Shown here: in pieces, positions 42,984 through 51,357 of the stretch
Layout: every line of letters starts with the position of its first letter
Position numbering within the stretch: the stretch's first letter is position 1
Assembly (NCBI RefSeq): GCF_020181355.1
Contig: NZ_CP084004.1
Span: 2,170,001 to 2,234,000, forward strand
Source of the DNA: Collinsella aerofaciens
GTDB lineage: Bacteria; Actinomycetota; Coriobacteriia; Coriobacteriales; Coriobacteriaceae
Direction of reading: 5' to 3'
Length of the DNA: 64,000 nt
The notes under the pieces: generated by a model
What the model was told of the DNA's origin: nothing
The model's input: only the letters and a program-made list of their open reading frames with translations
Database searches by the model: none
Program-made: the position numbers and the translations under genes

Positions 42984-43844
42984 ATGTCTTTTGCCATCAT
43001 AACCGACTCCACGTCGGACATCTCCCCCGCCCGCGCCCAAGAGCTCGGCATTTACGTGATTCCGCTGCATGTGATTATCGAGGGCGAGGACCTGCTCGAC
43101 CAGGTGCAGATTACCGCCCAGGAGTACGTCGCGCGCATGGCCGGCTCCGAGCAACTGCCGCACACCTCGCAGCCGAGCGCCGGCGAGTTCAAGGCACTCT
43201 TTGACCGCGTGCTCGCCGACGGCCACGACAGCGCCATCTTTATCTCGCTGTGCGGCGAGTGGTCCGCCTGCTATGCCAACGCCAGCCTGACGGCCGAAAC
43301 ACACGAGCTCGACGTGCGCTGCATCGACTCGCGCACCGGCTCGGGCGCCGAGGGCCTGCTGGTGGAGTACGCACTGGCCATGCGCGAGGACGGTCGCAGC
43401 CTGGACGAGACCGAGGCGCAGATCCGCGCGACGCTGCCCGACGCCCACCTGCTGCTGATTCCCCGCACGCTCGAGAACCTCGTTAAGAACGGCCGCGCGC
43501 CCAAGCTCGCCGGCCAGCTCACGCAGATGCTCAACATTCGCCTGGCCGTTTCGCCGGAGTGGAAAACGGGCGAGATCAAGGCCATCAAAAAGGGCCGCGG
43601 CGCCAAGCGCATCGTCGCCAACACCATGGCCGATTGCCTCGCATTTTTGGCCGAGCACCCGGGCTCCAGCGTGCGCGTGCTCACGACTGGCGCCGCCGAG
43701 GAGCAGGAGCTCGTCAACCAAGCGCTCGCAGGCCAGGACTACGTAGACGCCGGCACCGGCCCCATCGGCTGCACCATCGCCACCCACGTAGGCGTCGACG
43801 CCATCGCCATCAGCTACTGCCCCCGCTACCAACCCATCCACTAG
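42984..43844 (+). CDS. DegV family fatty-acid-binding protein (paralogue 2)
   Basis: A 286-aa protein with the DegV plan: FAIITDSTSDISP at the N-terminus, QPSAGEFKALFD, IDSRTGSGAEGLLV and GPIGCTIATHVGVDAIAISY. It differs from the copy at 2990 in the ligand-side segments (FISLCGEWSACYANA instead of TVGAKLSGTNQSA), suggesting different lipid preference. The ATG has AAAGGTG upstream. Confidence 0.92.
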   Translation: MSFAIITDSTSDISPARAQELGIYVIPLHVIIEGEDLLDQVQITAQEYVARMAGSEQLPHTSQPSAGEFKALFDRVLADGHDSAIFISLCGEWSACYANASLTAETHELDVRCIDSRTGSGAEGLLVEYALAMREDGRSLDETEAQIRATLPDAHLLLIPRTLENLVKNGRAPKLAGQLTQMLNIRLAVSPEWKTGEIKAIKKGRGAKRIVANTMADCLAFLAEHPGSSVRVLTTGAAEEQELVNQALAGQDYVDAGTGPIGCTIATHVGVDAIAISYCPRYQPIH

Positions 43845-43859
43845 GGGCACCTTTACCAC

Positions 43860-43924
43860 TTGCGGTGGAATAGGGACTGTTTTTGGCTCATCAGCCGCAA
43901 ATCAATCCCTATTCCACCGCAACT
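43860..43924. repeat. Dispersed palindrome, family B copy 3
   Basis: TTGCGGTGGAATAGGGACTG...CTATTCCACCGCAA. It lies between the convergent degV and LOG genes, beside the family D hairpin. Confidence 0.85.
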
Positions 43925-43939
43925 TAGAAGCAGTTCATT

Positions 43940-44001
43940 TGGGACGGGGCTAAAAAGACTGGTATCAAACGTTTCAGACCAGTCTTTTTAGCCCCGTCCC
44001 A
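43940..44001. repeat. Perfect 24-bp hairpin, family D
   Basis: The arms 43940-43963 (starting TGGGACGGGGC, ending AAAAAGACTGGT) and 43978-44001 are perfectly complementary with a 14-nt loop. T-rich runs on both strands allow bidirectional termination. Half-sites with the same words occur near 11035, 11089 and 53245. Confidence 0.85.
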
Positions 44002-44012
44002 TTTTAGCTACT

Positions 44013-44771
44013 CTACATCAGCCCGCTCAGGGCGATGTCGACAGCCTCGTTGAGGTCATCGGTAATGTGTACCAGATCCGGATCGAGCGGGCTGATCATA
44101 CCGGCGCTCATCACCGGGCCGTTGAGCCAGTCGAACAGGCCCTGCCAGTACTCGGTACCCACCAAAACGAGCGGCATACGCTTGACCTTGTGCGTCTGCA
44201 CCAGCGTGAGCACCTCGAACATCTCGTCGAGCGTGCCAAAACCACCGGGAAACACGATGGCGCCCGAGCTGTATTTGACGAACATGGTCTTGCGTACAAA
44301 GAAGTAGCGGAAGTCCATACCGAGGTTCACGTATTTGTTGAGCCCATGCTCGTGCGGAAGCTCGATACCCAGGCCGACTGACTTGCCGTTGACGCTCGCC
44401 GCTCCCTTGTTGGCCGCTTCCATGATGCCGGGGCCGCCACCGGTGATAACCGCCACGCCGCGCTGGGCAATCTTACGGCCGACCGTGCGCGCCGCCTTGT
44501 AGAGCGGATCGGTCTTGGGCGTACGGGCACTACCGAAGATGGTCACCGCAGGCCCTAACTCGGCAAGTGCGCCAAAGCCATCGACAAACTCGGCCTGGAT
44601 GCGCAGTACGCGCCACGGATCGGCATGCAGCCAGTCGGTCGACTCCTCGGGCGCCAGTAGGTTGGCGTAGGTGTTGTCCTTAGGAATCATGGGGCCGCGC
44701 ATGACCACGGGACCGCGGCGGTACGTCTCGTCGTAGGCAGGCTCGCCCTCGACATTCTCGTTCTTAATCAT
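44013..44771 (-). CDS. LOG family protein (TIGR00730)
   Basis: A 252-aa Rossmann-like protein of the lysine-decarboxylase-like/LOG group. The nucleotide-monophosphate motif PGGFGTLDE (about residue 185) and GGGPGIMEAANKGA are present. Plant and bacterial LOGs release cytokinin bases from riboside monophosphates; in most bacteria they act as nucleotide 5'-monophosphate phosphoribohydrolases. The ATG at 44771 has AGGAGC. A terminator of the upstream tgt gene lies just before it. Confidence 0.9.
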   Translation of the reverse strand: MIKNENVEGEPAYDETYRRGPVVMRGPMIPKDNTYANLLAPEESTDWLHADPWRVLRIQAEFVDGFGALAELGPAVTIFGSARTPKTDPLYKAARTVGRKIAQRGVAVITGGGPGIMEAANKGAASVNGKSVGLGIELPHEHGLNKYVNLGMDFRYFFVRKTMFVKYSSGAIVFPGGFGTLDEMFEVLTLVQTHKVKRMPLVLVGTEYWQGLFDWLNGPVMSAGMISPLDPDLVHITDDLNEAVDIALSGLM

Positions 44772-44794
44772 GGGTGCTCCTATCGAGAAAAAGA

Positions 44795-44835
44795 AAAACG
44801 GGCGGGGTCGACGCCATGCGCCAAACACCCGCCCG
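44795..44835 (-). terminator. Intrinsic terminator of tgt
   Basis: On the minus strand, CGGGCGGG(T) pairs with (C)CCCGCCCG, followed by TTTTTCTTTTT. It lies between tgt and the LOG gene. Confidence 0.75.
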
Positions 44836-44984
44836 AACATCAACTATTCGGTATGGTACCCACGAAGCATCAAGCGCTTGCAAGCTATCGGTCAGCGGTC
44901 GTGCAGCCAGCGTCAGAGAATGTGACGAGCGGCTGCCGCTCAGCCTTTGCCGTTGCCCACGCTCTGCAAGCGTGTCTGTCGCCC
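44836..44984 (-). other. tgt 3' untranslated region with small hairpins
   Basis: No gene. CACGCT-CTGCA-AGCGTG (44960-44976) and GAGCGG-CTG-CCGCTC (44925-44939 area) form short stems. No repeat elsewhere in the window. Confidence 0.4.
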
Positions 44985-46124
<1,140 letters not shown>

Positions 46125-46212
46125 AAACTGGAACTCCTTGGTTGCGGTTCATACGCAAACCATTATACGGGCAACCCGCAAGAAGCACCGACTCGACAGA
46201 AACTGATGCATT

Positions 46213-46351
46213 AAACGACTAGTCGTCGGGGACAATCTTCAGCGCCATCTTGCAAAGAAGTGTCCCAATCTGCCGGCACTTAGGGACCGTCCCCAGGTGC
46301 CGGCAAGAGCGTCCCTTTCGACTAGTCATTTAAGAACGTCCCCAACGACTA
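46213..46351. repeat. Composite GGGAC-core palindromes (family C copy 2)
   Basis: CGACTAGTCG (46216) and CGACTAGTCA (46319) bracket a GGGGACAATCTTC...GAAGTGTCCC stem and the hairpin GCCGGCACTT...AGGTGCCGGC (46272-46304) with loop AGGGACCGTCCCC. Same word set as at 7341-7487, in altered order. Confidence 0.75.
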
Positions 46352-46368
46352 CATCTGGGATTATTTCC

Positions 46369-46556
46369 AACGGCCAAGGCAACGCCGATGCTCTGACAAC
46401 GTCAGCGAGCGGTCGCCAGAGCGAACAAATTGGCATGAAAAGAGGACGGCATAGACCTTCTGGTCATGCCGTCCTCTTTGAATGACAAGTTGTCGCTCTG
46501 GTGACCGCGCAGCGTCGGCTGGTCCGCCGTTCGTTAGAACGGCGGAACCTGAGACG
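46369..46556. ncRNA. Structured repeated element, copy 1 (intact)
   Basis: About 188 nt, immediately 3' of the SDR gene. An outer stem GCCAGAGCGA.../...TCGCTCTGG encloses a 14-bp stem AAAGAGGACGGCAT/ATGCCGTCCTCTTT capped by GACC-TTCT-GGTC. A terminal hairpin CCGCCGTTC-GTTA-GAACGGCGG follows. A second copy at 49651 and 51212-51357 keeps the same stems with different bases, which supports selection for RNA structure. Transcribed strand unknown. Confidence 0.6.
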
Positions 46557-46562
46557 TAACCC

Positions 46563-47363
46563 CTACGGCCGCTGGCCCATGCCACCCTCGAGGGTGACGG
46601 TCTCGCCGTTCATGTACTTAAAGTCGGGACCGCAGAGCTGAACGACCACGCGGCCGATTTCCTTCTCGACGTCGCCGTAGTGACCAGCCGGCGGCATGTG
46701 GACGTTGGCCTTGAACGCCTCGGGATAGGCATCCTGGAAGTTCTCGAGCGCAGCGGTCCAAGCAAGCGGGCACACGATGTTGACGTTAATGCCGTCCTTG
46801 CCCCACTCGTTGGCGGCAACGCGGGTCAGGCCGCGGATGCCCTCCTTGGCGGCAGCATAGCTGCACTGGCCATAGTTGCCAAACAGGCCGGCGCCCGAGG
46901 CAAAGTTGACCACGGAGCCCTTGGTCTCCTTCAGGTGCGGATAGGCCTTCTGCATGTACAGATAGGTAGCATACAGACCGGAGTAAATGGCCAGGTTAAA
47001 CTGATCCATGGTGTGATCGGCGATGGTCACGCCCGAGGCGCTAGCCTGAGCATTGTTGACGACGGCGTCGATGCGGCCGAACTCCTCAATGGCCTTGTCG
47101 ATGACGTTCTGGACGACGGCCTCGTTGTCCTGACCAGCCGAGACATCGGCCTGAACAGGCAGAACCTTGACACCGTACTCGGCCTCGAGAGACTCCTTGG
47201 CGGCCTCGAGCTTGGCGACGTTGCGGCCGGTGATGACGAGGTTCGCGCCCTCCTTGGCAAATGCGATATCGATGCCGTAGCCGATGGAGCCAGCGGAACC
47301 GTCCTTAAGCGTGGCCTTGCCGCCGCCGGTGACGATCACGGTCTTACCAGTGAAAAGTCCCAT
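46563..47363 (-). CDS. Short-chain dehydrogenase/reductase
   Basis: A 266-aa SDR. The catalytic YAAAK lies in GNYGQCSYAAAKEG (about residue 165), with upstream Ser in NFASGAG and NNAQ in place of the usual NNAG. The cofactor loop is extended: TGGGKATLKDGSAGSIGYG instead of the compact TGxxxGIG. The C-terminal MNGETVTLEGGMG is typical. The substrate is unknown; gut Coriobacteriia carry steroid and bile-acid SDRs, but nothing here proves that. The ATG at 47363 has AAAGGA. Confidence 0.85.
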   Translation of the reverse strand: MGLFTGKTVIVTGGGKATLKDGSAGSIGYGIDIAFAKEGANLVITGRNVAKLEAAKESLEAEYGVKVLPVQADVSAGQDNEAVVQNVIDKAIEEFGRIDAVVNNAQASASGVTIADHTMDQFNLAIYSGLYATYLYMQKAYPHLKETKGSVVNFASGAGLFGNYGQCSYAAAKEGIRGLTRVAANEWGKDGINVNIVCPLAWTAALENFQDAYPEAFKANVHMPPAGHYGDVEKEIGRVVVQLCGPDFKYMNGETVTLEGGMGQRP

Positions 47364-47657
47364 ACAAAGTCCTTTCAAATCGCGACGGGCGCACCCGCCG
47401 ACTGCGCGCATCCAAATAAACGCGCCAAAAGCTGAAATGCAACTTTAACGGGTTCAAGTGAAAAATAAAGCCCATGGCAGGCGAACGGCGCAACGTCTTT
47501 CGGCGAAGGGAATGTCAAGTAAAAATTGGATAGAGTGGCCGAGTTTTTGCTATCGACGCGAGCCATCGAACACGTTTTGAAACTTTGCTGCGGCGCGCGG
47601 GAAGTCGGCGCGAGACTTTATCATAGGGTGACAAACAACGATGAGGAGCACATGCCT

Positions 47658-49433
47658 ATGACAGACGAGCTGGACCCCCAGACTCAGCAGCATATTGATC
47701 ATTCCGAAGACGCCGTCGACGACTGCGATACTCCTACCTGCGTCGACGCCTCCACCGATGCGCCCGCCACCGCAGATGCGCACGCCGGTGCGGATAAGGC
47801 AACAGACACAGACGATACTGTCGAGCATGATGAAAGCGAGCAGCCGGAGCCGAGCGATGCCGAACCTGACACGGACCCCGCCCCGCAAGCAGCGGGCCCC
47901 ATCGAGGTGTCTTCGGAAGAAGAGCTCGATGCCGTCATGGACTCCATGATGGATGCCGTCAAAGCGATGAAAGACGCCGTGGCCGATGCCGATATTGATG
48001 CCGAGGAAGAGGAGGCCGCCGAGGCGGCCTCGACCTTTGTACCCGGCGAGACCCCCGTTGCCGACCAGGGCAGCACCATGCCCTCGTTTCTGCAGCTCGA
48101 GCACCCCACGATTGGCGCCGATGCGGTCGATCCGCACGCAGCGGACTTTTCTGTGGTCGAGGGCGGTACCGGCAATATCGCCGCGCCGCAGGCTGCCGAT
48201 GCGGACGCTGTCGACACCGCTCGCCCGATCGCCCCGCACTCCCCCGACGCGAACCGCGATCTGGGGACCGCTGTCTCGAACACCGCGAACGCCGTGGGCA
48301 CCTTTATTGCCCAGGGCGCCTCGGCCATGCGCGAGATGAACGCCGCGAAAAAGGCACTTGCCGATGCCCGCGCCCACCTGGCCGAACTTGAGCAGCGCAT
48401 TGTCGATCAGGCCGAGGAGCTCGAGACGCGCCAGGATATCGCAGGCCGCTACGACCAGATCGTCGCCGACCAGCGTCAGGCGATCGCCACAGCGCAAAAG
48501 ACCGCTGCGGCAGCCGAGATTGACCGTGATGCCCACGCCGCCAAAGCGACAGAGCTCAAGAGTCAGCTCGAACAAATGAAGACAGAGGATGACGCGACTG
48601 AGCTCCGCCTGAAGGCCGCGCTCGACGCCGTGGAGGCCCGCGAGGCAAGCTCGCGCGAGACCGGCAACCGCCTCGTTCGACGTCTTGAGGATTCCAAGCG
48701 CATCCGCGACAAGGTGCAGGCCGAGCGAGACGCCGGCATTGCCGCCGCACAACAAACCGTCGACGCCACGCGCGCCCAGCTCGAGACGCTGCGTAATGAG
48801 TATGCCGAGCTGCAACGCAATCCCTCGGCAAATCCCGCCAACTATACGGTGCGCACCAGCGAGCTCTCGATGCAGATCTCCGACACGGCAGATGCCCTGC
48901 GTAAAGCCGAAGAAGATGTCCCGTGCATCACCGCCGACCTTGAGCACTCGCTTGCCGCAGCCGAGCAGGCCGTCGAGCAGGCTCAAGCCCCTATCGCCGA
49001 CGCCAAACGCGCGCACCAAGCCGTGACGACTGAGGCCGATGCCGCGCGCGACGAGCTGCAGACGGCGAAAACTGCCGCCACGACGCGCCAGCGCGAACTG
49101 CGCGAGAAGATCGCCGCCGAGGACAAGGCACGCCGCGACCAAGAGCAAAGCATCGCCAACGCCCAAGCAGATGCCGCACATGCACAGTCGATCATCGAGC
49201 AGGCGACCGAGGTACATGACCATCCAGAGATCACTGAGTCGCTTGCAGGATCCTTGGCCCGAGACAAAGCCGAACACGCCGAGACTGAGCGAGAAGTCGC
49301 CCAGCTCGAGGCCACCGAGGACGCGGTGCGCGAGCGTACCCGCGACTCACGCATCAAATTCACCGGCGCCATCGTCTGCATCATCGCCGTGATTCTGGTG
49401 ATCATCCTGGTCTGGCTGTTCGCGAGCAAGTAA
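47658..49433 (+). CDS. Tail-anchored coiled-coil protein of unknown function
   Basis: 591 aa. Residues 1-110 are acidic and low-complexity (D/E/A/T/P-rich, likely disordered). Residues about 200-555 form a long Ala/Glu/Gln/Arg-rich coiled coil. A single hydrophobic segment near the C-terminus, TGAIVCIIAVILVIILVWLFASK, would anchor it with the bulk in the cytoplasm. The ATG at 47658 is preferred (GGAG 9 nt upstream) over 47652. Family not recognised; a structural or envelope-linked scaffold role is conceivable. Confidence 0.7.
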   Translation: MTDELDPQTQQHIDHSEDAVDDCDTPTCVDASTDAPATADAHAGADKATDTDDTVEHDESEQPEPSDAEPDTDPAPQAAGPIEVSSEEELDAVMDSMMDAVKAMKDAVADADIDAEEEEAAEAASTFVPGETPVADQGSTMPSFLQLEHPTIGADAVDPHAADFSVVEGGTGNIAAPQAADADAVDTARPIAPHSPDANRDLGTAVSNTANAVGTFIAQGASAMREMNAAKKALADARAHLAELEQRIVDQAEELETRQDIAGRYDQIVADQRQAIATAQKTAAAAEIDRDAHAAKATELKSQLEQMKTEDDATELRLKAALDAVEAREASSRETGNRLVRRLEDSKRIRDKVQAERDAGIAAAQQTVDATRAQLETLRNEYAELQRNPSANPANYTVRTSELSMQISDTADALRKAEEDVPCITADLEHSLAAAEQAVEQAQAPIADAKRAHQAVTTEADAARDELQTAKTAATTRQRELREKIAAEDKARRDQEQSIANAQADAAHAQSIIEQATEVHDHPEITESLAGSLARDKAEHAETEREVAQLEATEDAVRERTRDSRIKFTGAIVCIIAVILVIILVWLFASK

Positions 49434-49460
49434 ACCAGCTGCCAAAAAACACTCAACGCA

Positions 49461-49525
49461 GTTGCGGTGAGATAGTTCCTGTTTAGCCATCAAAAAGGCC
49501 AATTCAAGAACTATCTCACCGCAAC
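49461..49525. repeat. Dispersed palindrome, family B copy 4
   Basis: GTTGCGGTGAGATAG...CTATCTCACCGCAAC with TTCCTG and AAGAAC inside. Compensatory A-to-G and T-to-C changes in both arms relative to copies 1-2. It may also terminate the coiled-coil gene (TTTTT follows). Confidence 0.85.
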
Positions 49526-49530
49526 TTTTT

Positions 49531-49559
49531 GGTGCAAAGGGGTCAGGCTACTTTGCACC
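49531..49559. repeat. GGGGTCAGG-core hairpin (family G)
   Basis: GGTGCAAAG/CTTTGCACC arms around GGGTCAGGCTA, a relative of the family A core with different arms. Single copy in the window. Confidence 0.65.
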
Positions 49560-49613
49560 AACTTGGTGAATATAAACCAGTCCCCATTGCGCCAACAACG
49601 TTTGCCCAAATAA

Positions 49614-49650
49614 AACCTGCCAAAATAAACCTGTCCCTTTTTGGCAGGTT
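49614..49650. repeat. CTGTCCC-core hairpin (family H)
   Basis: AACCTGCCAAAA/TTTTTGGCAGGTT arms around AACCTGTCCC. Single copy; it abuts the left half of the split structured element. Confidence 0.65.
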
Positions 49651-49689
49651 GAACCACGGCAACGCCGATGTTTTGGCGCGGACAGACAC
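49651..49689. ncRNA. Structured repeated element copy 2, left fragment
   Basis: CACGGCAACGCCGATG matches the left edge of the copy at 46369 (CAAGGCAACGCCGATG), then is cut by the IS1111-type element. The remainder lies at 51212-51357. Confidence 0.5.
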
Positions 49690-49813
49690 TATGACCCAAT
49701 CCGAGGGCACTAAAAAGATAGGAGCCCCCGCTCGTGACCGCGGGTCGGGGCTGCGACAATGATGTTGAAGTGCCATAGGCGCAGCCGCGCCGCAACGAGG
49801 TTGGGAGGCTCCC

Positions 49814-50935
49814 ATGCCAAAGTATTCTACCGCGTTCGGGATGGACGTCCACCTGAGGTCGACCACCGTCTGCGCCCTCGACGCGGACACCGGCGAGGCC
49901 GTGACGAGGAGGTTCCCCGGCAACCCCTGGGGCGAGATCGCCGGGTGGATGGATGGGTTCCCCGGGCCGTCGCTCGCGGCCTACGAGAGCGGCTACCTCG
50001 GCTTCGCCCCGCAAAGGGAGCTCGCCGGGCTCGGCATCGAGTGCGTCGTCGCCGCGGTCTCGAAGATCCCCAGGTCGGCCGCCGACTCGGCCTCCAAGAA
50101 CGACAGGAACGACGCCGCCAGGATGGCCAAGGCGATACTCGCCCACGACATCTCCCCCGTATGGGTCCCCTCCCCCGAGGTCGAAGGCATCAGGGACCTC
50201 GCCGGCGCCTACGACGGGGCGACCGCGCGCCTGGCGACCGCCAAGCAGCGGCTGCTCGCCTTCCTCGCAAAGCGGGGGTTCGTCTACGGCGGCACCACGC
50301 CCGCCGGCAACCCGAGGAAGTACTGGGCCTACGACTTCCTGAGGTGGCTCGACAAGGTCAGGCCGGAGGACGATGGCGGGGTTCGGGCGCTCGCCGCCCT
50401 GAGGAACGAGGTCGAGGCCGCGGCGGAGGCCCGGGCGGACCTGCTCTCCGAGTACAGGGCCGCCGTGGATGCCGGCCCGATCGCCGCGGAGGTGGCCGCC
50501 CTCCAGTCGATCAAGGGCTGCGCCTTCGCGCTGGCCGCAGCCTTCTCGGCCGAGGTCGGCGACTTCACGAGGTTCCGTTCCGGAAGGCAGGTCACGGCCT
50601 ATTTCGGCCTCGCGCCGAGTCAGAGGTCGAGTGGCGACTCCGTGCGGCTCGGAGGCATCAGCGGTGCGGGCAACGCGCTCGTGAGGAAGCTGGCCGTTGA
50701 GGGCTCATGGTGCTACGCCGCGGCACGGCACCAGCCGAAGCTCATGCCAAGGGACACGGGCGTGCCCCTCGAGATAAGGATGCACGGGAGGAAGGGGTCC
50801 GAGCGGCTCCTGCGGCGGCGCGAGGAGATGCTCGCCCGCGGCATGCCCGCGGCGAAGGCCAACGCGGCCACCGCGGCCGAGCTCGTGAGGTGGCTCTGGG
50901 CCCTCGGCATGATGTGCCGGGAGGGCGCGGAATAG
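49814..50935 (+). CDS. IS1111-group (IS110 family) transposase
   Basis: A 373-aa DEDD transposase. The N-terminal domain shows GMDVHLRSTTV, AYESGYLGF and SASKNDRNDAARMA acidic positions; the C-terminal Tnp20 domain shows LQSIKGCAFALAAAFSAEVGDFTRF and YFGLAPSQRSSGDSVRLGGISGAGNALVRKLA. The ATG at 49814 follows GGGAGG. It appears intact. It is only distantly related to the IS110 transposase at 12427. Confidence 0.93.
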   Translation: MPKYSTAFGMDVHLRSTTVCALDADTGEAVTRRFPGNPWGEIAGWMDGFPGPSLAAYESGYLGFAPQRELAGLGIECVVAAVSKIPRSAADSASKNDRNDAARMAKAILAHDISPVWVPSPEVEGIRDLAGAYDGATARLATAKQRLLAFLAKRGFVYGGTTPAGNPRKYWAYDFLRWLDKVRPEDDGGVRALAALRNEVEAAAEARADLLSEYRAAVDAGPIAAEVAALQSIKGCAFALAAAFSAEVGDFTRFRSGRQVTAYFGLAPSQRSSGDSVRLGGISGAGNALVRKLAVEGSWCYAAARHQPKLMPRDTGVPLEIRMHGRKGSERLLRRREEMLARGMPAAKANAATAAELVRWLWALGMMCREGAE

Positions 50936-50939
50936 ACAT

Positions 50940-51190
50940 GGCCCCCGTCCCGGCGAGCCGGGCGGCCTTCGGGGATACCCCCTATTTCGCTGTGCGCGCG
51001 GAGCCCTCCGCATGCGCCTCGACAGACTTGGGGAACCCCGCCGAAGGAATGGAGTGCGGGCCGACAGAACGGTATCCGCGGATATGAGACTGAGCCGAAG
51101 GCGTCGATTACATGCCGGGGGCGGACCGGGACGGGTTAACGGCAGGCCCCGCCGACCGATTGCAAGCGGTCGGCGGGGCCATTGTGGCTC
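50940..51190 (+). ncRNA. Candidate bridge RNA region of the IS1111-type element
   Basis: In IS1111-group elements the bridge RNA is encoded in the right end. This 250-nt non-coding stretch is the larger non-coding end and contains a 13-bp perfect stem, GGCCCCGCCGACC/GGTCGGCGGGGCC (51144-51180). Guide loops were not computed. Confidence 0.4.
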
Positions 51191-51211
51191 TTGACAGCGG
51201 ATTGGGTCATA

Positions 51212-51357
51212 TGAGCGAAAGCCCGCCAGGGCGAGCAAGGTGCCTTGAAGCGAGGTGGCATTGACCTTCTGGTCATGCCGCCGAAGTTGAAAGGCAGATT
51301 GCCGCTCTGGCGGGTTTGCAGCGTCGAGCAGTTACGCGGTTCGTAGAACCGCGTAAC
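51212..51357. ncRNA. Structured repeated element copy 2, right fragment
   Basis: Outer stem CCCGCCAGGGCG.../...CGCTCTGGCGGG, inner stem GGTGGCAT/ATGCCGCC capped by TGACC-TTCT-GGTCA, then terminal hairpin AGTTACGCGGTTC-GTA-GAACCGCGTAACT ending at the queA stop codon. Stems differ in sequence from the 46369 copy but pair in the same places. The shared core is GACCTTCTGGTCATGCC. Confidence 0.6.

Larger units (their letters stand above)
49690..51211 (+). mobile_element. IS110-family element, IS1111 group
   Basis: An inverted repeat of 14 nt, TATGACCCAATCCG at 49690-49703 and its complement at 51198-51211, lies at or just inside the ends. Subterminal inverted repeats are the mark of the IS1111 group within IS110. 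The right end carries TTGACA (51191-51196). About 110 nt precede the transposase and about 255 nt follow it. The exact ends may extend a few bases beyond the repeats. Confidence 0.8.

Noticed and set aside
46369-46556. tRNA or tmRNA in the structured element
   Set aside because: No T-loop GTTCGANNC, no CCA end and no cloverleaf; the stems are too long.
47550-49277. 575-codon minus-strand frame opposite the coiled-coil gene
   Set aside because: Gly/Leu/Arg shadow of a repetitive coiled-coil coding sequence; the + strand has the good start and the coherent domain order.
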